A stretch of DNA of 64,000 nt. It comes from Verrucomicrobiaceae bacterium. GTDB taxonomy: Bacteria > Verrucomicrobiota > Verrucomicrobiia > Verrucomicrobiales > Verrucomicrobiaceae. The notes below the pieces were generated by a model, which was not told the origin of the DNA, searched no databases, and saw only the letters and a list, made by a program, of their open reading frames with translations. The stretch lies in assembly GCA_024232965.1 (NCBI GenBank), contig JACKQF010000002.1, forward strand, positions 62,001-126,000, written 5' to 3'. Position numbers and translations under genes: made by a program. Positions 1-8,528 of the stretch are shown here, piece after piece (the first letter of the stretch is position 1; every line of letters begins with the position of its first letter).

Positions 1-240
1 CGGAGTATTTTCATGGCGGCTCTGAGCCACCGGCAGAGCGCCGATGTGATCGTGGTGAGCGTGGCTGACGATGATGGCATCCAACTTGCCGTGGGGCATC
101 TGACCGAAATCAGGCGTCGCAGCAAGGCCAACCTGCTTGGGGTGCATGCCAGCGTCCAGCATTACCCGATCTTTTCCGTGCTCAAGAAAGTAGCTATTGG
201 CACCGATCTCGCTGCCGCGCGTTAAATTACAAAACCTCAT
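1..240 (-). CDS. MBL-fold metallo-hydrolase, beta-CASP-like (5' part only)
   Basis: The first 80 codons of a minus-strand gene that continues past the left edge. It begins with ATG at 238-240 and reads MRFCNLTRGSEIGANSYFLE, the usual first strands of the metallo-beta-lactamase fold. The metal-binding motif HxHxDH is complete: H60, H62, D64 and H65, in the context SHAHHDHIGAL. This layout is typical of the RNA-processing beta-CASP/CPSF-like exonuclease group, but the beta-CASP domain itself would lie outside the window, so another MBL hydrolase remains possible. No clear Shine-Dalgarno sequence precedes the start. The next gene (metallophosphoesterase) ends about 100 bases upstream on the same strand. 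Confidence 0.8.
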   Translation of the reverse strand, partial: MRFCNLTRGSEIGANSYFLEHGKDRVMLDAGMHPKQVGLAATPDFGQMPHGKLDAIIVSHAHHDHIGALPVAQSRHENTP

Positions 241-337
241 GTCGTTTCAGGGCCGCAGTCTGCGGGAGGCGGACAGTAGGGGCATACCACCTCCGCACAA
301 CCTCTTTTTCGCCCTGGGGCGGGCTGCTGAAGACGGC

Positions 338-1207
338 TCAAACCCGAGGATCACTCTCGAGCGTAAACTCCGTAATCTCCGGCGAGCAAGCAAACCGCGC
401 CTTCGCCATGACGGTGCCGATGCCGCGATTCACATAGAGATGCACATTACCGACCTCAAAAAGCCCCCGCCCATATTTCAACCCGTATCGCGGCAATTTG
501 ATGGGGAACCCACCAGGCCAGCAGATCTGGCCGCCATGGGTGTGACCCGCTAAGTGCAAAAAGCTGCCGGGAGTCTTTGATAGCGTGTCTGCATAGTCCG
601 GCTCATGCCCCAGCATTACGCATGGAGCAGTCTTGGCTTTGCCCTTCAGGCTATCAGCAATGCGTGGAGAGCCCGCCCAGACAGAATCCAGCCCTGCGAT
701 CCAAAGCTGATCTCCCTGGTGGCCGAGAGCCTCGCCCGTATTGCGATGTACTTTGATCCCGTGATTTTGCAGAGCAGTCGTGATCACTTTGGGATTGTGC
801 CAAACATCATGATTCCCCAAAGATGCCATCACGCCCACCCGGGCCTTTAGGTCCGCCAGAGGCTCCGTCAGCTTTGCGGTGAGCCCTGATCGGTTGGTAA
901 TGATATCGCCGGTGATAACCACCAGATCTGGCTTCAAATCATTGATCATCGAGACCGTCTTGGCCAGTAGCGGTTGATTGACATGCGGTTCCACATGCAG
1001 ATCACTGATTTGCACGATCCGAAAACCTTCAAACGCCGGACCGAGCCCCTTCAACCCCAGCCGCAAACGCTCCACCACCGGATGCTTTCGTTCGATCAAC
1101 CGCGCATAAGAGTACGCGCCACCTCCACCAACGGCACCGAAGCTCATCATGCCCATCAAACCTCGCTTGAGGAGGGCGCGGCGGGTTTCAGGCTGGGCGG
1201 TGGTCAT
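338..1207 (-). CDS. Tat-exported calcineurin-like metallophosphoesterase
   Basis: A 289-residue phosphoesterase of the YkuE/YaeI-like branch, which cleaves phosphoesters with a two-metal centre. All the blocks are present: DLH (D69, H71), GD (100-101), GNHD (131-134), GHEPD (200-204) and GHTHGGQ (221-227). The N-terminus has a twin-arginine signal (R9-R10, then a hydrophobic glycine-rich stretch to about residue 33), so the folded enzyme is likely exported to the periplasm or anchored in the membrane. Members of this branch have been linked to lipid-A or UDP-diacylglucosamine-type substrates and to nucleotide substrates; which applies here cannot be read from the sequence. The gene lies between a DUF1549 gene upstream (84 bases) and an MBL-fold gene downstream. 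Confidence 0.9.
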   Translation of the reverse strand: MTTAQPETRRALLKRGLMGMMSFGAVGGGGAYSYARLIERKHPVVERLRLGLKGLGPAFEGFRIVQISDLHVEPHVNQPLLAKTVSMINDLKPDLVVITGDIITNRSGLTAKLTEPLADLKARVGVMASLGNHDVWHNPKVITTALQNHGIKVHRNTGEALGHQGDQLWIAGLDSVWAGSPRIADSLKGKAKTAPCVMLGHEPDYADTLSKTPGSFLHLAGHTHGGQICWPGGFPIKLPRYGLKYGRGLFEVGNVHLYVNRGIGTVMAKARFACSPEITEFTLESDPRV

Positions 1208-1291
1208 GTGACGGGGACCTTATCGACCAACCCGACGCAGGGCAACCGCAGCTCTGTGAAATTCAGGTGAAGGTTGTGTGAAACCGTTCCC

Positions 1292-3559
1292 TCAATCCAC
1301 ATAGAGCAACTCATTGGAAATGAGCAGCGACTGCGCAACGAGGGGCCAGGGATCGGTTTTTCGCTTCTCCATCAACGCCAAGAAATGCTCCAAACGTTTG
1401 TGCTCCACCTCATGGGCATCCCTGCGATAGACACGCTGGAAGAGCGCATTCGTCCGGGCCTCGGCGCTCATTCCCTCACTGAGTTGTAGACTCTCCACCA
1501 AGGCCGCAGCTTGCCCAATGATGAAGGGCGAATTCAACGCAAAGAGCGACTGCTGCGGCACGATGTTTTCCGTGCGACGGTCTGCCGTGGCCGTGGGTGA
1601 TGGGAAATCAAAGGCCCGCAGAGTGGGATCATTGTTCACCCGATCAACGACACCATAGATGGCGCGACGGCGGGTATAGTCATCCCCCCAAAGCGGCTTT
1701 GGGTGCCCCTTCAATCGATCGTCGAGCTGGCCACTCAGCGCCAAAACGCTATCCCGGATCTCCTCAATGCTCAGCCGCTTCGAGTTCGCCCGATGATACC
1801 AAGTGTTGGTCGGATCCAATTCAGTCATGTCCGGACGAATCTGGCTGCTCTGCTGGTAAGCGCGACTGCTGACGATAGTCTGCACCAGATGCTTGAGCGA
1901 CCACCCATGAGCCATAAAGTCCGCCGCAAGCCAATCGAGCAACTCTGGATGGGAAGGTGCCGCTCCCTGCAGGCCAAAGTCTGACGGTGTATCCACCAAA
2001 TATCCACCCATCAGCGCGCCCCACACACGATTGACGAAGACGCGAGCCGTCAGCGGATTATCCCTGTTGGCGATCTTTTCTGCGAGCACCAACCGCCCAC
2101 TGTTTTCCGATGGAAAGGGTTCCTGCTGCGGATCAAGTAACTTCAAGAAACGCCGCTGCACCAGATCGCCACGCGTATCGGGCTCCCCCCGGAGGAAGAT
2201 TTTGGAATCAAGGGGGCGCTTCTTTTCCTTGACCACGATTGCTCGAGCAGGCGCTCCATCGTGATAGGTGATCAGCTCCGCCAAATCGCTCTTCTTGATG
2301 ACCTCGGAGAGCTTCTGCTTGGCACCGACGAGTTTTCCACTCTTCTTCGCAGCCGCAATTTTCGCCGACACCACCTGCTGCTTGGCCAGAAAGTCAGCCC
2401 TGGCCTCATCACTGATCTCGTAGCCATCAATCACCGGAAACTCCTGGATGTCCTGCGGAGCGGGCTTTTCGATGGAGTTAAAAACACCGTGCAGCGAGTA
2501 GTAGTCCGCCGTGGGCACAGGCTCAAACTTGTGGTCGTGACAGCGTGCGCAAGAGACGGTCAATCCCATCAGACCACGCATCGTCGTATCGATCATGTCA
2601 TCGGCAAAGTCGTTTGGATTCGTTAGAAACGGAGTGACCGCAATGAAGCCCAGCGCGGCTTGCTCCGGCGCGCGATCTTTGAATCCCAGCAGATCCGCCG
2701 CAAGCTGCTCCTTGATGAATTGATCGTATGGTTTGTCCTTGTTGAACGAGTCGATCACATAGTCACGATACGTGAAGGCATACGGATAGTAGCTGACCAT
2801 CTTCGTCGCAGGCACCGTCACGTTGGCAGTATCCGCATACCGGGCCACATCCAACCAAAGCCTCGCAAAGTGCTCCCCAAAGTGCGGACTATCCAGCAAT
2901 TGCTGCGCCGTCGGCTCCCCTTCCGGCGGCAGACCGGTCAGGTCATAAGCAAGGCGACGCCGCAATACTTTCGGCGATGCCTGAGGGGCTGGGCTGAGTT
3001 TCTTCTCCTTCAGCTTCGCAAAGATAAACTGATCGATCGGGTTCTCATTCCATGCCGGATCATCCGCTTTGGGTGGCTCGACAGCGTGGATCGGTTGGAA
3101 TGACCAATGAGCCTGGGCAGCCTCAAAGATCGCCACCTGATCGCCCAATTTCGAAAACGCCGTCTGCCCGATGTCCTTCTTTGGACCCGGCGCTCCCATC
3201 TTCACCCACTGCTCCAGCAGAGCCACTACTGGAGCATCGAGCTGATACTTTGGAGGCATCGCGGTATCCTCGTCCCCATAGCGCACGGCCTGAATCAGCA
3301 AAGAACCCTCCATATCCCCCGGCACAACCGCCTGCCCCGAATCTCCACCATCCAACCAACCGGTTTGTCGGTCCAGCAAGAGCCCGCCTTTGCGCTCGCC
3401 CTCGGCTTCGCTATGGCACTTGTAGCAATGTTCCACCAGCACAGGGCGGATCTTCGATTCAAAAAAGGCAGTTCCCCTTGCCTCAAGCTCGCCCTTGGAG
3501 GGCTCAGCATTGAGGTTAGCAGCAAGGGCAATCAGGAACAGCGAAAGCGCACGAATCAT
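1292..3559 (-). CDS. PVC-type cytochrome protein, DUF1549/DUF1553
   Basis: A secreted protein of 755 residues with a signal peptide (about residues 1-18) followed by the planctomycete cytochrome domain PSCyt1 (CYKCH, C45/C48/H49). DUF1549 covers roughly 165-365 and contains a second CxxCH-like motif (C337, C340, H341) inside the family block CARCHDHKFEPVPTADYYSL. DUF1553 fills the C-terminal half (around 480-740). The ATG at 3557-3559 was preferred to the GTG one codon earlier because it directly opens the signal peptide. In PVC genomes this protein is usually followed by a DUF1501 protein; here the next gene is a metallophosphoesterase, so the usual partner is absent. The role is unproven; a periplasmic haem redox function is the common inference. 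Confidence 0.9.
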   Translation of the reverse strand: MIRALSLFLIALAANLNAEPSKGELEARGTAFFESKIRPVLVEHCYKCHSEAEGERKGGLLLDRQTGWLDGGDSGQAVVPGDMEGSLLIQAVRYGDEDTAMPPKYQLDAPVVALLEQWVKMGAPGPKKDIGQTAFSKLGDQVAIFEAAQAHWSFQPIHAVEPPKADDPAWNENPIDQFIFAKLKEKKLSPAPQASPKVLRRRLAYDLTGLPPEGEPTAQQLLDSPHFGEHFARLWLDVARYADTANVTVPATKMVSYYPYAFTYRDYVIDSFNKDKPYDQFIKEQLAADLLGFKDRAPEQAALGFIAVTPFLTNPNDFADDMIDTTMRGLMGLTVSCARCHDHKFEPVPTADYYSLHGVFNSIEKPAPQDIQEFPVIDGYEISDEARADFLAKQQVVSAKIAAAKKSGKLVGAKQKLSEVIKKSDLAELITYHDGAPARAIVVKEKKRPLDSKIFLRGEPDTRGDLVQRRFLKLLDPQQEPFPSENSGRLVLAEKIANRDNPLTARVFVNRVWGALMGGYLVDTPSDFGLQGAAPSHPELLDWLAADFMAHGWSLKHLVQTIVSSRAYQQSSQIRPDMTELDPTNTWYHRANSKRLSIEEIRDSVLALSGQLDDRLKGHPKPLWGDDYTRRRAIYGVVDRVNNDPTLRAFDFPSPTATADRRTENIVPQQSLFALNSPFIIGQAAALVESLQLSEGMSAEARTNALFQRVYRRDAHEVEHKRLEHFLALMEKRKTDPWPLVAQSLLISNELLYVD

Positions 3560-3628
3560 CACCGTCGTGAAACGTCCGTCGGCGGGAAGTATTTCAGGGC
3601 CGGTCCAGCCAAATGTGGATCTTAGCCT

Positions 3629-4342
3629 CTACTCTTGCTTGGAGGTCCTCCTCCTACGCCCAAGCACCGCCAGGATCCCATATGCCAGTAACAATCCCCT
3701 GGCCGGCTCAGGTGCGGGCGTCAAGGTGACGCTCACATTGTCCACATACACATCCCGGGCGGCATTGTTATGATTCTCCAAGAAGCGAATTTCAAGTGTG
3801 TCCGCCAAATCAGTGAGCCCTACGAAGTAGTCGAGCGAAAAATCATACATTGGATTGACATCGTCCCCGACTAGCCCGGCTCGTGAGCCGCCCAGAGCGC
3901 CACTTCGCGCCAACTCCGTGTCGTCCGTGAGGTTATACAGAACCGCGTAGAAGCTGTTGAAACTGGAGTTGGCATTGAACCCGGTGCCCGAAAAGCTAAT
4001 CGAGTCGCCCAGACCATAAGAACCAGTCAGCGCAAAAGACCAATATTCGTTCCCAGCCACCGAATCGCCTGTATTGCCAGCGAGAGCGCCATCGCCCTTC
4101 ACTCCATCCCCACGATACGGGCCACTCCCGTCGCCGACCGGAGCCGCTAAATCGAAGTTATCATACGCAGTAGTTGACCTGAAAACACTACCACCAACGC
4201 CGCCATTGTAGGCCCAACCATCAATGCTATTCGCTCCACTACCTTGGCTAAAATTGCTCGAATAAATCACGGTTGCTGCGGACGCAATGTCCACACAGAC
4301 GGCGTACAAAAGGAAGGATAATGAGATTTGAATTTTTTTCAT
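3629..4342 (-). CDS. PEP-CTERM sorting-domain protein
   Basis: A 237-residue secreted protein. It has a signal peptide (MKKIQISLSFLLYAVCVDIASA, cleavage near 22) and a C-terminal sorting tail: PEPARG, a hydrophobic helix of about 13 residues, then RRRR. Such tails are recognised by an exosortase-type system and are typical of exported, often glycosylated surface proteins. The middle is rich in Gly, Ser, Asn and Asp, with short beta-strand-like stretches; it resembles choice-of-anchor/beta-sandwich domains but no specific family is recognised. The start has an AT-rich upstream and no strong ribosome-binding site. No exosortase gene is in the window. Confidence 0.85.
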   Translation of the reverse strand: MKKIQISLSFLLYAVCVDIASAATVIYSSNFSQGSGANSIDGWAYNGGVGGSVFRSTTAYDNFDLAAPVGDGSGPYRGDGVKGDGALAGNTGDSVAGNEYWSFALTGSYGLGDSISFSGTGFNANSSFNSFYAVLYNLTDDTELARSGALGGSRAGLVGDDVNPMYDFSLDYFVGLTDLADTLEIRFLENHNNAARDVYVDNVSVTLTPAPEPARGLLLAYGILAVLGRRRRTSKQE

Positions 4343-4522
4343 TGGTTTGACGGTTTGCGCCTACCGATGGATACCCTAACGATTCCCCAAGGGCCTTGCG
4401 CAGTCATTCACCCTGCGGGTTGTTCCGGGAAACGCCGTTTTCGGGCCAGTGTTCCAAGTTTTTTCTGCATGATCTTAAAGCGCAGGAAATACTATCATCG
4501 TCTGGCGCAACAGAACCTTGAT

Positions 4523-6136
4523 TCAGGGCGCATAAACCCGCACGTAATCCACCACTAGCGAATCGGGAAGTTGATTGAGTCTCAATCGCGGGCGCTCCCA
4601 GTTGCTGCTAAGCAGGCTGAGCACGATGTACTGATTCACGTTCGAGATCGCCTCCGTATCGCGCATGATCTCCACGCCATCGCAGTAGAAGCTCACGGCT
4701 TCCGCCTTCCAGTGCATCGCATAAATGTGGAACTCAGCGCTCATGTCGCCGAGCGGGCTCTGTGGATCGCCTTCGATCGGCCTGCCCATGAGTTGGAACT
4801 GCGGGATGCTCGGGCTACGCACGCTGCCCTTTTCATCGCGATAATAAATATTCATCCCCGCCCACCCGGAGCGCCGACCGCTGCCAAACCATTCCATGAT
4901 GTCCATCTCTGTGCCACTCTGCGCTGGATTGTTCGGGAACTGGTTGAACGTCGGTGTCTGCACCCAGAAACACGAGTGCAGGCCCTGAAGACGATGCATT
5001 TTCATCCGCGCCTCGAACCATCCATAGGTGCGCTCGAACTTTCCGTTCGTCTGGATGATCGCCGCGTGAAGCTTCTCACCCGTCACAAACGCATTCAGCT
5101 TCAGCATCCCGTCCGCAACCGTGACGGTGCCTTCGTCATTCACCGTCGCCGCCTCGCGCTCCTTGTAACTGGGGAAGCGCCACTTTGTCGTGTTCAGCTT
5201 CTCACCATCAAATTCGTCGCTCCACACCAGCTTGTAGCCAGCTGGTCGCTGAACAATTACCGGCGCAGTTTGAGCATAAGCCAAAGCGTATCGCCTACCC
5301 AAGGTGATCAGCGACGCGCGGTTGAAATGCACCCCTTTGCCCTGGGAGTCTGCTAAACCCGTGGAAGGCACGAATGCGCATCCTGGAACACGGGTGGCGA
5401 CACTCTTCAGCGTGGCACGAATTTGATCGATCAAATCGAGACGCTTCGCGTGGTCGGGATGCGTGCCGTAGAACTCCGCCAGGTTCCCGATGATGAAAGG
5501 CAAATTTGGATCTCCCACCGCGCTGCGCGTATCCGCGATGAGGTTGCGCAGCTTTCCATCATAGGCAGCCGCGAGTTCCGGGTTCACACTGTCGGACTCC
5601 CCCTGATGCCAGAGCACGCCTTTGATGACACCCTTTTCTTGAGCCACCTTCAAACGTGCGACGGCGTTGGCAAAGATGGGCGTTCCCTTTCCGAGTCGAT
5701 CGATCCCGGCTCCACCCCACGCACACGGAATGAGTCCCACCGTAATGCCAGGATGCATGGCGCGGTAGGCCTTCGCAAAGTCCATGCCCAATCCGAACTG
5801 ATTCGTGGGTTGTCCGCGATGCAGCGGGTGCGCAGCAGGCTGCCACTCCACAGGGCTCGCAAGTTTAGCATCGTCCACCGTGCCTTGACCCGTTAGCATT
5901 AGCACGCCCGGCACCGGATCTTGGTCGCCAGGCAAATAGGGATCGTTTGCTGGCACACCGCCATACCCGGCCATATTCGACTGTCCCATCAATAGGAATA
6001 CGTGGAACGAACTCTTCTCGGACGGAATGGCCCACGCGGTAGATTCTGGTTCCCCCGCCCCTGCCGGATGCGCACGGAGACAGCACGAAACCATCAAAAG
6101 CAGGGACCAAAACCTTGAAGCGTTCATTGCAGACAT
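4523..6136 (-). CDS. Fusion of SASA/DUF303 carbohydrate esterase and GH16 glycoside hydrolase
   Basis: A secreted two-enzyme protein of about 537 residues. The N-terminal part (about 43-290) is a sialate-O-acetylesterase-type SGNH domain: GQSNM with nucleophile S53, then WHQGESD (176-182), and GVHFNR with a candidate catalytic H270. The C-terminal part (about 300-537) is a GH16 beta-jelly-roll hydrolase with the complete catalytic motif ExDxxE (E410, D412, E415 in GTEMDIMEWFG). GH16 enzymes cut beta-1,3/1,4 glucans or marine galactans such as agar, porphyran and carrageenan. The start at 6136 (or ATG 6127) avoids overlap with the gene upstream and opens a plausible signal peptide; an earlier in-frame start would overlap that gene. 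It follows the Gfo/Idh gene by 32 bases and is probably co-transcribed with it. Confidence 0.88.
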   Translation of the reverse strand: MSAMNASRFWSLLLMVSCCLRAHPAGAGEPESTAWAIPSEKSSFHVFLLMGQSNMAGYGGVPANDPYLPGDQDPVPGVLMLTGQGTVDDAKLASPVEWQPAAHPLHRGQPTNQFGLGMDFAKAYRAMHPGITVGLIPCAWGGAGIDRLGKGTPIFANAVARLKVAQEKGVIKGVLWHQGESDSVNPELAAAYDGKLRNLIADTRSAVGDPNLPFIIGNLAEFYGTHPDHAKRLDLIDQIRATLKSVATRVPGCAFVPSTGLADSQGKGVHFNRASLITLGRRYALAYAQTAPVIVQRPAGYKLVWSDEFDGEKLNTTKWRFPSYKEREAATVNDEGTVTVADGMLKLNAFVTGEKLHAAIIQTNGKFERTYGWFEARMKMHRLQGLHSCFWVQTPTFNQFPNNPAQSGTEMDIMEWFGSGRRSGWAGMNIYYRDEKGSVRSPSIPQFQLMGRPIEGDPQSPLGDMSAEFHIYAMHWKAEAVSFYCDGVEIMRDTEAISNVNQYIVLSLLSSNWERPRLRLNQLPDSLVVDYVRVYAP

Positions 6137-6168
6137 GACCACAGAACGTCGTGCAGAGGCATCGTTGA

Positions 6169-7398
6169 TCAAGCCTTCAGCCCACTTAAATCGGGTCGTA
6201 CCGTCATGGCATCGCGGATGAAACCTTCCCAAGTCACGGTATGCCCAGCCTTGGCGGCGTGTTCGCCAAAAAGAGTCAGCAGGGCAGTCTCCACCGCTCC
6301 CTCAATCGTCGTGTTCCCCGCTGGATTCTTGGTATCAATACTCGCCCGGAATGCCTCAACATTATTCACGCTGCCACTGCGGTACAGATTCTTGCTCTCG
6401 CCACCCGGCCAGTACGCTTCCTTATTGCCACGAATCATCACGCGACCTCCAAATTTGCTGGTGAACATCGCCTTGTTGCCCACAAATCGATTGTCACAAA
6501 GGAAGGGCGATCCCCAAGCGGTGTATTGGCGGGAGGCGAAAGTGATCGCCCCCTTCTCAAATTCGAAGAGCAGGGCGTAGTGATCGGACACATCACCCAC
6601 ATCATCCGGCCGCCCGCCGCGTCCGCAGATACCGCTGACGCGCTTCGGCCGACCAAAGGCCCAGCTCACGATGTCCAGTGCATGAATGTTTTGCTCGGTA
6701 ATGATATCGCCCGCTAGATCGCGATGCCGAATCCAATTCTTCAGTCGCCCCTCAGGCACCGCGTCGGCTTGATCTCGGAGCGGAATCAGATCCGCCTCGT
6801 AGTGGCATTCGCCAAACATGAGGTCCCCAATCGCACCTTCGTGGATACGATTGATGCCTTCTTGGAAGTATTGATCACCCCGGCATTGCACATCGGCGAC
6901 CACACAGATCCCCTTGGCCGCGGCATCTTTGGCCAATTGACGGATGACCTCACAACCCGCCACGTCGATCGCCACCGGCTTCGCAATGAGAACATGCTTA
7001 CCCGCTGCGACGGCATCAACGGCCTGCTGCACATGGAAATAAGGAGGGCTATGAATGGCGATCGCATCCACATGCTCCAGCATTTTTTTGTAGCCATCGA
7101 GTCCGGTAAAAAGCAGATCCGCAGCGATGCCATGCGCCTCGCCAAACTTGGCCACACGATCCTCAAAGTAGTCTGCCGCCGCGACGATCTTGAAGCCGGG
7201 GTTCTCTCGGATGATTTCAGAAACAAAAGTGCCGCGACCACCACAGCCGATATTGCCAATGCGGATCACCGGCCCGGCATGCGCAACTTGCGGGGCAGTT
7301 TCTGTGGCATTCTGAGCCGATAATGCACGGGCAAACGATAGCAAACCGGTAGAGGCCAGCAGCCGACGGCGAGAAAGAGCGGAGGAGGGAATGTTCAT
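6169..7398 (-). CDS. Tat-exported Gfo/Idh/MocA family oxidoreductase
   Basis: A 409-residue NAD(P)-dependent sugar dehydrogenase-like protein. A twin-arginine signal (R10-R12, hydrophobic segment to about 28, SAQ cleavage site) is followed by a Rossmann fold with the nucleotide loop GNIGCGGRG (48-56). The usual EKP motif is AKP (139-141), so the glutamate is replaced while the lysine is kept. The C-terminal substrate domain starts near residue 170 (CHYEADLIPLRD). Exported Gfo/Idh proteins are common in PVC bacteria and carry their cofactor through the Tat route. The gene is divergent from a LysR regulator (82 bases between the starts) and precedes the esterase-GH16 gene, which suggests oxidation of a sugar released outside the cytoplasm; this is inference. 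Confidence 0.9.
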   Translation of the reverse strand: MNIPSSALSRRRLLASTGLLSFARALSAQNATETAPQVAHAGPVIRIGNIGCGGRGTFVSEIIRENPGFKIVAAADYFEDRVAKFGEAHGIAADLLFTGLDGYKKMLEHVDAIAIHSPPYFHVQQAVDAVAAGKHVLIAKPVAIDVAGCEVIRQLAKDAAAKGICVVADVQCRGDQYFQEGINRIHEGAIGDLMFGECHYEADLIPLRDQADAVPEGRLKNWIRHRDLAGDIITEQNIHALDIVSWAFGRPKRVSGICGRGGRPDDVGDVSDHYALLFEFEKGAITFASRQYTAWGSPFLCDNRFVGNKAMFTSKFGGRVMIRGNKEAYWPGGESKNLYRSGSVNNVEAFRASIDTKNPAGNTTIEGAVETALLTLFGEHAAKAGHTVTWEGFIRDAMTVRPDLSGLKA

Positions 7399-7446
7399 AC
7401 CGGAGTACCTATGCAGCCATTCAGCGAAGTTTTACGCCCAGATAAT

Positions 7447-7465
7447 GCAAATCTCCCTAACTTGC
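7447..7465. promoter_or_regulatory. Candidate LysR-type operator (GCAA-N11-TTGC)
   Basis: Within the 82-base divergent space between the Gfo/Idh gene and the LysR gene there is an interrupted inverted repeat, GCAA (7447-7450) and TTGC (7462-7465) with 11 bases between. Partly palindromic sites of about this size in a shared divergent promoter are the usual place for LysR-family autoregulation. The repeat arms are only four bases, so chance is a real alternative. Confidence 0.35.
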
Positions 7466-7480
7466 GTTCGTTTCTGCCTA

Positions 7481-8452
7481 ATGACCAAAAAGTCCAGCCG
7501 CGCAAGCGACGCTCTGCCGCGCCGCTATTTTAAGGAGGTGCGTTTTCGTCAGATCCGCGCCTTGGTCGAACTATCGCGACAGCGCAGCTTTGCAGCCACC
7601 GCCGCCGCCATGGGACTGGCAGTGCCCAGCGTTTGGCAGCAGGTGCGCGCTCTTGAAGATGAATTCGGTGTGCCTCTGGTGATTGCCCAGGGCCCGCAGA
7701 TCACGCTCACTGAAGACGGGAAGCTGCTCGTCGAACTAGCGGCGCCACTCGTGGAAGGATTTGAGTCGCTGAAAGCCGTCTTTGCAGATCGGCAGAAGAA
7801 CGCGCTTCGGACCCTGAGAATCGTCGCCCCCGCCTCCATGCTGCACGGAGCCCTGCGCAAACCCGTCGCGGCCTTTCGCCGCAAGCATCCCGAAGTCCGC
7901 CTGACCCTGATTGACCAACCGTCCTTCGTGGCCCGCAAATGGTTGGAGGATGGCGACGCAGACATCGGGATCATCGGCATCGCCCCAGACGATCCCCCGA
8001 TGGCCCAGTTCCGCACCTGGCTGCTGGCGCGATACCCCTTTCACCTCATCACTCCCGCCGATCATCCCTTGGCGCAGATCAAGCACCTCACTCTGAATCA
8101 GATTGTCAAAAGTCCGCTCGTGCTCGCAGGGGAATCCTCCAGCTCCCATCGGCAGATACGGCAGATCATCGAGAAGGCAGGTCTCTCCCCGCAATTGAAC
8201 GTCACCACGACCGCTACCCATCGCGCACTCTTGCTCGATTACGTCGCAATCCGATTGGGCGTCACCATCTGCACCAGCGCTGCCGACACCAAGCTACCCA
8301 AGCCGGGACCCGGAGAATGCCAACTCGCACAGCGGGATGTCTCCGCGCTTTTCGGTCACGAAGAAGTCTTCATCGTGCAGCGCAAAGGCCGCCATGAACT
8401 CGCCCACGTCCGAGCGTTCCGCGAGGCCGTCATAGCAGCCTGCAAGGTGTGA
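7481..8452 (+). CDS. LysR-family transcriptional regulator
   Basis: A 323-residue DNA-binding regulator. The winged helix-turn-helix lies at about residues 17-75 (FRQIRALVELSRQRSFAATA, then SVWQQVRALEDEFG). The effector-binding domain follows from about 100 (LRIVAPASMLHGALRKPVAAF). The ATG at 7481 was chosen because the preceding in-frame codons are not LysR-like and would run into the divergent promoter. LysR proteins typically control a divergent gene, here the Gfo/Idh-GH16 operon. The downstream putA lies 76 bases away on the same strand and may be a second target or may be co-transcribed. The effector is unknown. Confidence 0.9.
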   Translation: MTKKSSRASDALPRRYFKEVRFRQIRALVELSRQRSFAATAAAMGLAVPSVWQQVRALEDEFGVPLVIAQGPQITLTEDGKLLVELAAPLVEGFESLKAVFADRQKNALRTLRIVAPASMLHGALRKPVAAFRRKHPEVRLTLIDQPSFVARKWLEDGDADIGIIGIAPDDPPMAQFRTWLLARYPFHLITPADHPLAQIKHLTLNQIVKSPLVLAGESSSSHRQIRQIIEKAGLSPQLNVTTTATHRALLLDYVAIRLGVTICTSAADTKLPKPGPGECQLAQRDVSALFGHEEVFIVQRKGRHELAHVRAFREAVIAACKV

Positions 8453-8518
8453 GCGCCGCGCAGCAGATTGGAAGAGTCTGGGCGTTCGGCTGCTGCGTAG
8501 ATTCTAAAACGATTCGCT

Positions 8519-8523
8519 GGAGG
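8519..8523 (+). promoter_or_regulatory. Shine-Dalgarno site of putA
   Basis: GGAGG sits five bases before the ATG at 8529. It is one of the few strong ribosome-binding sites in the window; most genes here lack one. It fixes the putA start. Confidence 0.75.
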
Positions 8524-8528
8524 CAACC

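Noticed and set aside
4523..7398. Possible prophage or mobile-element signature around the LysR and GH16 genes
   Set aside because: No integrase, transposase, repeats or composition change were found.
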